The notes: generated by a model from the letters alone, not told the origin. Counted from the first letter of the stretch, positions 43,354 to 52,580 are shown. The stretch is DNA of 64,000 nt from Psychrobacillus psychrodurans (GCF_027563345.1 NZ_JAMKBK010000008.1), one strand, 5' to 3'. Numbers and translations: made by a program.

Positions 43354-44478
43354 TTAACTTGAAATTTCACGAAAGTAGGAATCTATAAATGGCACAAGAT
43401 AGTCAATCACCGCTTCATCTGGATTGAGCTTCGGATGATGCAATCCATAAGGTGATTCAACTCCAGCCCAAAATAACAGTCCCGGTATTTCTTGTAGGAA
43501 ATAACCAAAGTCTTCGCCAGTCATAGCCGCATCACATAAAATGGCATTAGTTGCAGGATGCGCTTCTGCAAATGCCAAAAACTCGTTCGCAAGTACCTCA
43601 TCATTTTTAACTTGATAATAGGACGAACCATAGTTTATTTGAACAGAGCATTCAAAAGCAATTTCTGCTGCTCGACAAAATGCCTCGATCTTCTCTTTAA
43701 TAATTGTCATTGTTCCTGCATCCATTGTACGAATAGTTCCCTCTAACCTAGCATGTCCAGAAATTATATTCTGTACTGTTCCAGAGGTGAACTTCCCAAT
43801 CGTAAGTACTGCGGGATCCATTGGATTGACAGAACGGCTTACAATTGTCTGAAGTTGCAATAGTAGCGTAGCGGCCGCAACAGACATATCTCTGGCTTGA
43901 TGCGGAAATGCTGCATGCCCCTCCTTACCAATGACATTGATAAACAATTCAGATGTATTGGCAAATAACAAACCTGGGCGCGTAGCTACAGTACCAACAG
44001 GGAATTCTGGTGCTACATGAAAGGCAAATATTTTATCAGGTACCAAAGCTTGTTGCTCTTCTTTCAGCCATTCACGCATTGGGAGAGCACCACCCGGACT
44101 TTCCTCAGCTGGTTGAAACAGAATAACTGCATGATCTTTTATAGGGTTTTCTACTAATTTTCTTAGTAGCCCCAGTGCCACAGTCATATGCATATCATGA
44201 CCACAAGCATGCATTTTCCCCGGATGACTGGATTCAAAGGAAAGCCCAGTCACCTCTGTTATTGGAAGACCATCGATATCCGTTCTCCAGCCAATCGTTT
44301 GTGTAGGTTCGGTTCCTTCTATTTTCACAACTATACCTGTTTTCCAAGTAGTAATTGTCAGTCTATCCTGTGGAAGTGTACGAATTTGCTCTAATAAATA
44401 ATTTTGTGTTTTTACTTCTTCAAAACCTAATTCAGGTATGCGATGTAAATCTCTCCGAATATCTTGTAAGGTTTTCAT
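43354..44478 (-). CDS. dapL: N-acetyl-LL-diaminopimelate deacetylase (DapL/YkuR)
   Basis: 374 residues of peptidase family M20. Removes the acetyl group in the acetylase branch of lysine/meso-DAP synthesis. Metal-binding and catalytic landmarks: MHACGHDMHM, FQPAEESPGGA, and TGEDFGYF near the C-terminus. Follows dapH by 11 bp, the same order as ykuQ-ykuR in B. subtilis, which makes the specific assignment firm among M20 relatives. Confidence 0.92.
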   Translation of the reverse strand: MKTLQDIRRDLHRIPELGFEEVKTQNYLLEQIRTLPQDRLTITTWKTGIVVKIEGTEPTQTIGWRTDIDGLPITEVTGLSFESSHPGKMHACGHDMHMTVALGLLRKLVENPIKDHAVILFQPAEESPGGALPMREWLKEEQQALVPDKIFAFHVAPEFPVGTVATRPGLLFANTSELFINVIGKEGHAAFPHQARDMSVAAATLLLQLQTIVSRSVNPMDPAVLTIGKFTSGTVQNIISGHARLEGTIRTMDAGTMTIIKEKIEAFCRAAEIAFECSVQINYGSSYYQVKNDEVLANEFLAFAEAHPATNAILCDAAMTGEDFGYFLQEIPGLLFWAGVESPYGLHHPKLNPDEAVIDYLVPFIDSYFREISS

Positions 44479-44489
44479 CAGCTACCAAC

Positions 44490-45203
44490 TTACAACTGAC
44501 GTAATTCTTGCATGATTTCCGTTTTTGATCTTGTTTGATCATCAATTTCTTTAATCACTTTTGCGGGTGCTCCAACGGCAACCGAGTACGGTGGAATATC
44601 CTTCGTTACAATTGCACCAGCAGCTACAACTGCTCCTTTACCAACTCTACAACCTTCAAGAACTACAACATTTGCACCAATTAGTACATCATCTTCAATA
44701 ATGACAGGAGTTGCAGAAGGTGGCTCAATTACTCCTGCTAGCACTGCACCAGCACCAATATGACAGTTTTTCCCAACAGTCGCACGACCACCCAGAACTG
44801 CACCCATATCAATCATCGTACCTTCTCCAATAACCGCACCAATATTAATAAGTGCCCCCATCATAATTACACTATTATCGCCGATACTAACTTGATCTCG
44901 AATAATTGCACCTGGCTCAATACGTGCATTTATCCCCTTCAAATCTAAAAGTGGAATAGCAGAATTACGACTTTCGTTCTCAACTACTACATCTTCAATT
45001 TGATCTTTATATTCATTTAAAACGGATTCGATTTCAGACCATTCTCCAAATAATACTAGGGAATTTCCTTCACCAAAAACTTTTGTATGTTCTCCGAAAG
45101 AAATCTGATTTATGCCGTTTCCTTTTATGTATACTTTCACCTGCGTAGATTTCTTTGCATGCTGAATATATGAAATAATTTCGTTTGCATCTAGTTGTTT
45201 CAT
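44490..45203 (-). CDS. dapH: 2,3,4,5-tetrahydropyridine-2,6-dicarboxylate N-acetyltransferase (DapH)
   Basis: 237 residues. N-terminal helical domain (DANEIISYIQHAKKSTQVKVYIKG) and a left-handed beta helix of hexapeptide repeats (~90-210: GAIIRDQVSIGDNSVIMMGALINIGAVIGEGTMIDM). Acetyl-CoA-dependent acetylation of tetrahydrodipicolinate. Start ATG 45203 behind GAGGAGG. First gene of the dapH-dapL operon. No lysine riboswitch was recognised upstream. Confidence 0.93.
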   Translation of the reverse strand: MKQLDANEIISYIQHAKKSTQVKVYIKGNGINQISFGEHTKVFGEGNSLVLFGEWSEIESVLNEYKDQIEDVVVENESRNSAIPLLDLKGINARIEPGAIIRDQVSIGDNSVIMMGALINIGAVIGEGTMIDMGAVLGGRATVGKNCHIGAGAVLAGVIEPPSATPVIIEDDVLIGANVVVLEGCRVGKGAVVAAGAIVTKDIPPYSVAVGAPAKVIKEIDDQTRSKTEIMQELRQL

Positions 45204-45547
45204 TCTCCATACCTCCTCAAATATGTATCTATTCTACAGTAATTTTTATTAAAAATCACGAATTAAAATTCATTTTTCAAAATTTAACCAACAGTAAGTT
45301 ATTTTGAAGCTAGTGAAATATTATTGATGATAAACTTCCACGATAACTTTTAACTTACTAGATAGTATTATGCAGATTTCACCAATTATTATCAAATTAT
45401 CAGAAAATACAGAGAACATGTTGTAAATTATCAGATTAATAATATAATAATATTAATCTTCTATTTTTAAGTACTACAATTTTAAGCATTTTTTCTTGTA
45501 GGTACTTTCAATTGAGTGGGAGAAATAATTATTTTGGGGTGAGAAAG
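45204..45547. other. Divergent intergenic region, possible CodY site
   Basis: Very AT-rich, no coding frame. Between dapH and the TRAP genes, so it holds both promoters. The only recognisable motif is a CodY-box-like sequence at 45395. Confidence 0.4.
45395..45409 (+). promoter_or_regulatory. CodY-box-like site upstream of the TRAP operon
   Basis: AATTATCAGAAAATA differs from the 15-nt CodY consensus AATTTTCWGAAAATT at two positions. A weaker AATTATCAGATTAAT lies ~30 bp further on. If used, it would repress the transporter when branched-chain amino acids and GTP are plentiful. Chance occurrence in such AT-rich DNA is possible. Confidence 0.4.
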
Positions 45548-46546
45548 TTGAAGAAAAATCAATTCAGGTTTTTAGCTTTACTTCTCGGCATGATATTATT
45601 ACTCGCAGCTTGTAGTGAAAGCAAAAAAAATATTGCAATTGGTCCTCCTGCCAGTGAAACAAATTCAGTTTCAAAAATTATCTTGGATGCCTACGGTCTC
45701 GAAGAAGGAGATTATAATGAGCATCAAGAAGGATTTGGAGATGCTGCTGACGGTGTGCAGGATGGAAACATTGACATTTCAATTGGAATTCTAGGACTTC
45801 CAGCCGCAAGTATTGAAAGCCTCCAAGCCTCCTCTGGTGACGTTGTGATGATTAGCCTTACTGATAATGCCATCAAGCATATTGAAGCTAATAGCGGATA
45901 TAGACGTCATACAATTCCTAAGGACACATACGATTTTCTCGAGTCTGATGTCGAAACTGTTACTGCATATGCAATCCTCATGGCTAATACAGATACAATT
46001 AATGAAGAACTTGGTTATAATCTAACAAAAGTTATGATTGAAAAAGCAAGTGAAAATACACATGCTCAAGCTAAACAAATGACCTTAGAAAATGCACTAT
46101 TAGGTTCAGAAGGGCTTCCCATCCATCCTGGAGCTAAACGCTATTACGAAGAACAAGGATTAACAGTAGAAAACCCAGTTGCTGAACTTAGTGCAGATGT
46201 AAGTGATGCCAAGAACGAATTTATCCTTGGTACCGGTAGTCAGGGTGGCACTTACTATCCTTTAGGTGGTGAAATGGCAAGCATTTGGAATAAAAATATT
46301 GATGATTTTAACGTGACAAACACCGAAACCGGAGCATCTGTTGAAAACTTATCTAGTATCCGAGATGGACATATGGATCTAGGGATGACAGTACATGTAC
46401 CAGCATTACAAGCAATAAACGGGGAGGCTGCATTCGAAGGACACAAAGTTCCAAACACCGCTTTTATTGGTCATATTTATCCCGAAGTCATTCAAATTGT
46501 TACACGCGAAGATTCTGGTATAAAAAGCTTTGATGATTTGAAATAA
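45548..46546 (+). CDS. TAXI-family TRAP solute-binding lipoprotein, circularly permuted
   Basis: 332 residues from TTG 45548 (GGGGTGAG 6 bp upstream). Lipoprotein signal 1-22 with lipobox LAAC. Residues 28-208 match the part that normally comes second in TAXI receptors: IAIGPP (normally right after DDLKGK), GFGDAADGVQDGNIDISIGILGLP, TIPKDTY, and the usual C-terminus LPIHPGAKRYYEEQG. Residues 209-224 are a linker. Residues 225-332 match the normal first half: FILGTGSQGGTYYPLGGE, TGASVENL, IYPEVIQIVTRE, stopping exactly at GIKSFDDLK. So the two halves are in swapped order. It lies 43 bp before the fused permease. Misassembly is possible but the frame, signal and length are coherent. Confidence 0.85.
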   Translation: MKKNQFRFLALLLGMILLLAACSESKKNIAIGPPASETNSVSKIILDAYGLEEGDYNEHQEGFGDAADGVQDGNIDISIGILGLPAASIESLQASSGDVVMISLTDNAIKHIEANSGYRRHTIPKDTYDFLESDVETVTAYAILMANTDTINEELGYNLTKVMIEKASENTHAQAKQMTLENALLGSEGLPIHPGAKRYYEEQGLTVENPVAELSADVSDAKNEFILGTGSQGGTYYPLGGEMASIWNKNIDDFNVTNTETGASVENLSSIRDGHMDLGMTVHVPALQAINGEAAFEGHKVPNTAFIGHIYPEVIQIVTREDSGIKSFDDLK

Positions 46547-46589
46547 AACTTCTAGTTTAACTCAATGAATTTAAAAGTGAGGTGGGAAA

Positions 46590-48563
46590 ATGCAGGATAA
46601 GCAACCTATTAGTGCACAGGAAATCTTAGAAAAATACGATAAAGAAAATCAGTTCCGTACAAATATCGGTAAATGGGCATGGGTTGTCACATTTTTAGGT
46701 GTATCTCTTACTGTGTTCCATCTATACACAGCGTATTTTGGCACTCTTCCCTCCCAGAAGCAAGGGGCCGTACATCTTGGTACCGCCCTTGGTGTTATAT
46801 TTCTTTTGTACCCCGTTAAAAAAGGGATGCTAAAAGTACAAAAAAGAATTCCCTGGTATGATATATCACTAGCCTTCTTGGCAATGTATGTAACCTATCA
46901 TAAGATTATTTTTTATGAATCGATTCTACAAAGTCGTATTTCAGGATACAACACCCTAGATATAATCATTTCCTTACTAGGTATCCTTTTAGTACTTGAA
47001 GCTACAAGAAGAACAGTTGGCCTCCCAATTGTAATAGTAGCTTCAGCAGCAATCTTGTATGCAATTTACGGAAATTTCGTCCCTACACAAATTCTTTCAC
47101 ACCCAGGTTTTTCAGTTGATCGAACAGCAACCACTCTCTGGTATAAGGAAAGTGGTATTTTCGGAACTCCGATACAGATTTCAGCAAAATTTATTTTCCT
47201 CTTCTTATTTTTTGGCGTAATGCTCGTGCAAACAAATATCGGAAAATTCTTCAATGACCTAGCATTCGCTTTAACCGGCCGCTATACAGGGGGAACTGCA
47301 AAAACTGCCGTAGTAGCAAGTGCATTACAAGGGTCTGTATCCGGAAGTTCTGTCGGAAACACCGTTGCAACCGGATCCTTTACGATTCCAATGATGAAGA
47401 ATGCAGGATTTAAACCTGAGTTTGCAGGTGCAACCGAAGCAGCAGCATCTACCGGTGGGCAAATCATGCCACCAATGATGGGGGCAGCAGCGTTTATTAT
47501 GATGGAGTATCTAGGAGTTTCTTATGGAACAATAATGTTGGCAGCACTTATTCCAGCTATTCTTTATTTCACTGGAATTTTCATTGGGACGCACTTTGAG
47601 GCAAAGAAATTAAAAATACACGGTTTACCAAAATCTCAATTACCGTCCTTTCGAAAACTTATGAAAAAAAACTGGTTTATGCTACTCCCACTAATTGTTA
47701 TCATCGGAACGATTATGTATGGCTTCACACCCCAACGAGCTGCTCTTTTTGGAATTATTACTGCATTTTTAGTTAGCCTTGTTCGCCAAGAAACAAGAAT
47801 GTCGTTTAGAAAGACTATAAACGTCCTAGAACAAGGTACCAGAGTAGCACTTCCCGTCATAGCTGCTGTAGCAACAGCTGGCGTCATTGCAGGAGTTGTT
47901 AGTATGACAGGTCTTGGCTCAAAGTTTGCAGCTGGAGTAATTGAACTTTCGAATGGTTATCTAATTCTTGCTCTATTCTTCACTATGATTGCATGCCTTG
48001 TTCTTGGAATGGGTCTACCAACAACAGCAAATTACGTTGTGACCGCAACAATTGCAGCTCCCGTGCTTATAAATGAGTTCGGAGTGGCGCCAATAGCTGC
48101 TCATTTGTTCGTCTTCTATTTTGGAATTGCCGCCGACATAACCCCTCCAGTATGTTTAGCTGCATATGCTGGAGCTGGGATAGCAGGTGCAAATCCATTT
48201 AAGACTGGAATGATTGCTGTGAAATTAGCGATTGCTGCGTTTATCGTCCCATTTATTTTCATTTACAATCCAATTCTAGTAATGGTAGAAATCGAACCAG
48301 TTATGCTAGTATTCTCAGCGATTGCTGCGGTTATTGGTATGGCTGCTGTCAGCAGTTCGATGATAGGATATTTTATTCGAAACTCAAAGATTTGGGAAAG
48401 ATTTATTCTTTTTATAGCAGGTATCATGCTTATCTTACCCGAGATTACTACCACTATAATAGGTATAGTATTAATTGTAGCCATTTGGTTCATACAGCAT
48501 CGTCGAACAGATGATGATTATGGACTTCAAAGTTTAACAGGTAACATTTCTACGACAAATTAA
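46590..48563 (+). CDS. TRAP transporter fused permease (4TM-12TM)
   Basis: 657 residues; DctQ-like small subunit (~1-170) and DctM-like large subunit (~180-640) fused in one chain, as is standard for TAXI-TRAP systems. Conserved DctM marks: GRYTGGTAKTAVVASALQGSVSGSSVGNTVATG, AAASTGGQIMPPMMGAAAFIM and GMGLPTTANYV. Secondary transporter driven by a Na+ gradient, importing an organic acid delivered by the binding protein (C4-dicarboxylate or glutamate-like in relatives). Same operon as the permuted receptor gene. Confidence 0.92.
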   Translation: MQDKQPISAQEILEKYDKENQFRTNIGKWAWVVTFLGVSLTVFHLYTAYFGTLPSQKQGAVHLGTALGVIFLLYPVKKGMLKVQKRIPWYDISLAFLAMYVTYHKIIFYESILQSRISGYNTLDIIISLLGILLVLEATRRTVGLPIVIVASAAILYAIYGNFVPTQILSHPGFSVDRTATTLWYKESGIFGTPIQISAKFIFLFLFFGVMLVQTNIGKFFNDLAFALTGRYTGGTAKTAVVASALQGSVSGSSVGNTVATGSFTIPMMKNAGFKPEFAGATEAAASTGGQIMPPMMGAAAFIMMEYLGVSYGTIMLAALIPAILYFTGIFIGTHFEAKKLKIHGLPKSQLPSFRKLMKKNWFMLLPLIVIIGTIMYGFTPQRAALFGIITAFLVSLVRQETRMSFRKTINVLEQGTRVALPVIAAVATAGVIAGVVSMTGLGSKFAAGVIELSNGYLILALFFTMIACLVLGMGLPTTANYVVTATIAAPVLINEFGVAPIAAHLFVFYFGIAADITPPVCLAAYAGAGIAGANPFKTGMIAVKLAIAAFIVPFIFIYNPILVMVEIEPVMLVFSAIAAVIGMAAVSSSMIGYFIRNSKIWERFILFIAGIMLILPEITTTIIGIVLIVAIWFIQHRRTDDDYGLQSLTGNISTTN

Positions 48564-48609
48564 TGGGAATATGCTACAATTCAATTAACAAATTCGAAGG
48601 GATGATGGG

Positions 48610-48645
48610 TGGACAATGATTTAATAATCTTATTTCTTGCATAAT
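48610..48645 (+). CDS. Possible 11-aa leader peptide of the ABC-F gene
   Basis: GTG 48610 to TAA (48643-48645) reads (M)DNDLIILFLA. A GAAGGG site lies 7 bp upstream of the GTG. It sits ~145 bp before a terminator hairpin that precedes the ABC-F gene, the layout of ribosome-mediated attenuation. The peptide itself cannot be confirmed from sequence. Confidence 0.4.
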
Positions 48646-48736
48646 ATTTGCTGCTTCGTGCAGAACAAAATATTTAGAACGCAAACGGAAATAGGATTAG
48701 TCTGCCCATTATTCAAAAAAGTACGAATGATATTCT

Positions 48737-48821
48737 CTACACTGCAGTGAATGTGTAGTGTTTTTTCGTATATTCTACATGGTCAGCAACATCCTTCCGT
48801 ATAATTCGGAGGGATTTTTTT
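48737..48821 (+). promoter_or_regulatory. Attenuator-type leader of the ABC-F gene
   Basis: Two hairpins: CTACAC ... GTGTAG then TTTTTT (48737-48766), and ATCCTTCCG ... CGGAGGGAT then TTTTTT (48791-48821), the latter only 25 bp before the start codon. A terminator immediately ahead of a coding region implies conditional read-through, as known for leaders of vmlR- and msr-type ABC-F genes. Confidence 0.65.
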
Positions 48822-48846
48822 ATTCCTCCAAAGAGGAGTTGTTTGA

Positions 48847-50502
48847 ATGACTTTATTAGGAAAACTAAATAATATTAGCATTACATTTGGGGATACTGAA
48901 TTATTACAAAACGTAAATGTAGATATACCGGCAAATGCCGTGATTGGAATCGTTGGTGGAAACGGAGAAGGAAAATCTTCACTGCTTACCGTTCTCTTTA
49001 AAGAAGCCCTTCCTACTATTGGTAAAGTGGAATGGATTGGAAAATCCCCTTCTATCAGCTACTTCAAGCAGGAAGAAGAGCAATTTGATCAAACAGAATA
49101 TGAACATGATGAAAGATCCTATTTCAGTAAATGGGCTGTTCCAGAAGAGAGGGAATATGCTCATCTTAGTGGCGGAGAAAAGATGAAAAGAAGACTTTCT
49201 CGTGTGTTTGCAGAGAATTCTCAAGTTTTATTGCTAGATGAACCTACTAATCATTTGGATCAAGATAGCTTATCCTTCTTACAAAAACAAATCCTCTCCC
49301 ACAGTGGCACATGTATTTTAGTATCACATGACCGTTACTTCTTAGATGAGGTAGCAGATTATATATGGGAAGTTGAAAACAAAAACTTGACGGTATACAC
49401 AGGGAATTACTCGACTTATAGGGATAAAAAAGCAGAGCGGCTACTGACTCAACAAAGGCTATATGATGCTCAACAATTGAAAATACAGCAGGTCGAGAAT
49501 CAAATTACCGAGCTGAAAAACTGGTCTTCCAAAGCACATGCAGAATCCACCAAGCAAGAATTCAACAAAGAATACTATCGTGTGAAAGCGAAGAAAATGG
49601 ACGTTCAAATACGCTCCAAAAAGAAAAGGCTTGAACTGGAACTCACCAAAAATACTATAGATAAACCAGGTATAGAAAAAGAAGTGTCGTTTTCCATTGA
49701 GGGAAACAAGAAAAAAGGTAAACGTGTCATAGAAGTAAAAGATTTGAGGAAAGACTTTGAGAAAAGAACACTCTTTCAAAATACTTCATTCACCATACTA
49801 GCCGGAGAACGCGTAGGATTATTGGGTTCAAACGGCAGTGGAAAATCGACATTTTTTCGCATGCTCTTAGGGGAAGAAAGCTTTCAAGGAGAACTTTGGA
49901 AAACCGAATCTATGAATATTGGCTATTTACGCCAAACTGTTTTCGACTTACCAGAAGATCAAACGCCATTTGAATTTTTTGGACCAACCGACTTTAAAGC
50001 AAGGGGACGTATCCAAACACTCATGACAAATTTAGGCTTTTCAAAAGAACACTGGTCGCGATCCATATCAACTATGAGCATGGGGGAAAGAGTGAAGCTG
50101 AAGCTAATGGAGTTTATGCTCGATCAAAAGGACGTATTACTGTTAGACGAACCAACGAACCATTTAGATCTTCCTTCCCGTGAGCAACTAGAAAAAACTC
50201 TTTCTACTTACCCGGGGACCATTTTACTCGTAACACATGATCGATATTTTTTAGAAAAGCTAACGAACAAGTTGCTTGTAATTGAAAATAAATCAATTCG
50301 AAAGTTGGAAATGAATTATAACGAGTGGATGCATAAAAACTATGAATCACATCTCGAAAAAGAACTTTTAACATTAGAAACAGAACGACAGGCCGTACTT
50401 GGAGAACTTAGTTTCTTAAAGAGTAAGGATCCAAAATATAACAAGCTAGATGTACAATTTAACGAATTAACTAAGAAGATAAATGAATTAAAAAAGGGAT
50501 AG
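48847..50502 (+). CDS. ABC-F ribosome-protection protein (VmlR/ExpZ-like)
   Basis: 551 residues, two ABC domains with no membrane part. Walker A GGNGEGKSS and GSNGSGKST, signatures LSGGEKMKRRLS and MSMGERVKLKL, Walker B VLLLDEPTNHLD in both. A charged linker (~190-280) forms the P-site tRNA interaction arm; antibiotic-resistance ABC-F proteins of similar length (VmlR, Lsa, Msr) displace drugs from the ribosomal exit site. RBS AGAGGAG. The drug class cannot be told. The attenuator upstream supports inducible antibiotic resistance. Confidence 0.88.
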   Translation: MTLLGKLNNISITFGDTELLQNVNVDIPANAVIGIVGGNGEGKSSLLTVLFKEALPTIGKVEWIGKSPSISYFKQEEEQFDQTEYEHDERSYFSKWAVPEEREYAHLSGGEKMKRRLSRVFAENSQVLLLDEPTNHLDQDSLSFLQKQILSHSGTCILVSHDRYFLDEVADYIWEVENKNLTVYTGNYSTYRDKKAERLLTQQRLYDAQQLKIQQVENQITELKNWSSKAHAESTKQEFNKEYYRVKAKKMDVQIRSKKKRLELELTKNTIDKPGIEKEVSFSIEGNKKKGKRVIEVKDLRKDFEKRTLFQNTSFTILAGERVGLLGSNGSGKSTFFRMLLGEESFQGELWKTESMNIGYLRQTVFDLPEDQTPFEFFGPTDFKARGRIQTLMTNLGFSKEHWSRSISTMSMGERVKLKLMEFMLDQKDVLLLDEPTNHLDLPSREQLEKTLSTYPGTILLVTHDRYFLEKLTNKLLVIENKSIRKLEMNYNEWMHKNYESHLEKELLTLETERQAVLGELSFLKSKDPKYNKLDVQFNELTKKINELKKG

Positions 50503-50673
50503 TTTACAAGTTAGCCCCTCCATAGGGACTGCCTTTATTTTATTCAAAGTTTGTCGTTTTAAATTTTATCTTGGCAATTTCCCGGGAAATTTGTCAGTGT
50601 ATGTTACCCTGTTTACTTTTCATGGTAATCACTTTATAATCTAATAAATCTAATAAGAAAAGTAGGTTTTAAT

Positions 50674-51093
50674 ATGAGAACAATCCCCAAACCTCTCGTG
50701 ATGATAAATCAATGGACAATTGTATTATCTGTAATCATCTCGCTTATAACTCAAACTGCATGGATTTTGCTAATCCCATTAGTTGCAAATATATCAAGTT
50801 TATTGATAGGATTCCACCCTATACTAGTTGTGGCCAAAAGGTTTTTATCTAAACCCGCCAACCAGTATATACAAGAAGACTATGCGCAACTTCGGTTCAA
50901 TCAGTGGCTTGCTGTTAGCTTTTTGTTAGTAGCTAGCATCAGCTTTCTATTGAATTGGACAATACTTTTCAATACAGCAGCTATTATGGTCGGTCTAGCT
51001 GCATCCATTGCATTAGCAGGGTTTTGCATAGGCTGTTTCGTTCGATTCCAATTTCAACAATGGAACTATCGAAGAAAAAAGTCAGCTTTATAA
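50674..51093 (+). CDS. DUF4395 membrane protein
   Basis: 139 residues, four membrane helices. IPKPLVMINQWTIVL at the start, GFHPILVVAKRFL near the middle and AGFCIGCFVRFQ (two cysteines) near the end are the DUF4395 marks. The GCF/CIGC cysteines may be redox-active. Function unknown. Monocistronic, with a terminator downstream. Confidence 0.8.
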   Translation: MRTIPKPLVMINQWTIVLSVIISLITQTAWILLIPLVANISSLLIGFHPILVVAKRFLSKPANQYIQEDYAQLRFNQWLAVSFLLVASISFLLNWTILFNTAAIMVGLAASIALAGFCIGCFVRFQFQQWNYRRKKSAL

Positions 51094-51142
51094 ATCAATT
51101 TATAAAGGCATATTAAAAATTGGCTTATATAATACGAAAATA

Positions 51143-51173
51143 GCCTTTCCTGTTAAATAGGAAAGGCAGTTTA
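51143..51173 (+). terminator. Rho-independent terminator
   Basis: GCCTTTCCT / AGGAAAGGC, then a T-rich tail, 50 bp after the DUF4395 stop. Confidence 0.75.
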
Positions 51174-51273
51174 TTTGTTTTCGAATCCATTGATGCATTG
51201 AGGATCTAAATAGAAAAAATGAGAAAAGTGCAGGAAATCGTAGCTCCCCCATTTGAACTTTCATGACTCCTTC

Positions 51274-51996
51274 TCACCCCTTACCTATTTCCCTTGCCGT
51301 TTCACTTATAATCAGACTAAGCTTTAAACTATTAAACCATTTATCTGACTCACTAACATTCCCATTCAAACCATTTATGTCTTCATGATACTCTAACCCT
51401 TCAACGGCACGGAAATCTAATTGTTTTTTAGCCATTCTCCAAATAATCATTGCCCATTCTGCATCTGTCATCATAGCTTTTGAATATCTATTTATAAATT
51501 TTGCACTTCCATGCGAAAAAGCACATGAACCAGCAGTTATGTCGACTTCTTTTCCTAGTTCTAGGGAGAATATATGATTTGTTATTTTTTCAGTTTCAAT
51601 CCATTCTATTGGATGGGAGTTCTTAGCTTTTTCTGTCCTTCCTAGTATTAAATAATTATAGGTAGGTATGTCCTCTACTATTTCTCTTAATTCCTTTGGG
51701 TAGCACTTAACCCATGTTAAAATCCTATCAAAATCACAGTAATGATAGAAATCACTAATCCCCCGAAATGCAAGTTTCAATGCTTCCCTTCTTGCATTTG
51801 CTACTCCTTTTTTAGGAATAATCTTAACGTTAAATTTACTTTTTTCAATTTCTGTAATTAACCCTCTAGAAGTTTCTTCACTAACAGCAATAAAAAGTTT
51901 CGAATAAATTTGTTCTAATTCTTTTTTATGTTCCTTAAAAAGCTCAATACTTTTCCCTTCTGGGTAATGAATTACAGTTACAAGTGCTGTATTCAA
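51274..51996 (-). CDS. Glycosyltransferase-like protein (DxD motif)
   Basis: 240 residues, soluble, no signal. An N-terminal Rossmann-type start (TALVTVIHYPEGKSIELF), the GT2-like KGVANARREALKLA helix and YHYCDFDRIL, a DxD-type nucleotide-sugar/metal motif, suggest a GT-A fold. HYPEG and DAEWAMIIWRMAKKQL are not in a named family I recall. Function unproven. It lies 57 bp after the 151-aa gene on the same strand. Confidence 0.5.
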   Translation of the reverse strand: MNTALVTVIHYPEGKSIELFKEHKKELEQIYSKLFIAVSEETSRGLITEIEKSKFNVKIIPKKGVANARREALKLAFRGISDFYHYCDFDRILTWVKCYPKELREIVEDIPTYNYLILGRTEKAKNSHPIEWIETEKITNHIFSLELGKEVDITAGSCAFSHGSAKFINRYSKAMMTDAEWAMIIWRMAKKQLDFRAVEGLEYHEDINGLNGNVSESDKWFNSLKLSLIISETAREIGKG

Positions 51997-52053
51997 TAAA
52001 CAATCACCACCGATGTCGTAATTAGTTTTCCTTTTGTTAGAGTACCCTCCAAT

Positions 52054-52509
52054 TCATTCCATTCTTTTATTTCCATAATAATTAATTCCTACAATAGCAA
52101 GTAGGATAACCAGTAAAATTGAGCCAATAAAAACTGGGGTACTTATATTTCTTGTACCAAATTTATTAGCAGCATACTCCCCATCTCTTGTGGCCTTAAT
52201 ATATGTTCCAACTTCCTCCTGTATAGCAATCGCTTTATCTGTGGTTATTCCTTGGATAGAAAAATACTTTGTTCCTTTCTGATAGGAATTTGAGAAATTT
52301 CCAGAATAGGTTCCTTCCTTATCCGAATACTTTGTAACATGTCCAATTTCTTTATCCACCTCATTGACCCGTTCGTCCGTGATAACATACACAGAACCCT
52401 CCCACACGACGAATGCAAATGACCAATCTGCAAATGTTTTAATAGGAAATAATATATGGACAAAAAGAATAAAAACGATACCAACACGCATTATTTTTTT
52501 GCTATTCAA
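52054..52509 (-). CDS. Exported single-pass membrane protein (151 aa), unrecognised
   Basis: Signal peptide 1-27 (ending TFADW), an extracytoplasmic region with FAFVVWEGSVYVITDERV and GTYSGNFSNSYQKGTKYFSIQG, and a C-terminal anchor (~128-145). Similar proteins occur in other Bacillales by memory, without a known function. It is followed by the glycosyltransferase-like gene, perhaps in one operon. Confidence 0.6.
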   Translation of the reverse strand: MNSKKIMRVGIVFILFVHILFPIKTFADWSFAFVVWEGSVYVITDERVNEVDKEIGHVTKYSDKEGTYSGNFSNSYQKGTKYFSIQGITTDKAIAIQEEVGTYIKATRDGEYAANKFGTRNISTPVFIGSILLVILLAIVGINYYGNKRME

Positions 52510-52580
52510 ACAATAATCACCCCTATAGAATATCGGACATTCTAACTTCGTCCCTGTTCCACTAACGTTTTATTTTAAAA

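Noticed and set aside
45204..45547. Lysine riboswitch upstream of dapH
   Set aside because: No L-box core was found; the region is plain AT-rich DNA.
45548..48563. Receptor gene read as two truncated tandem TAXI genes
   Set aside because: There is one uninterrupted frame with one signal peptide, and each half is present only once, so permutation explains it better than tandem fragments.
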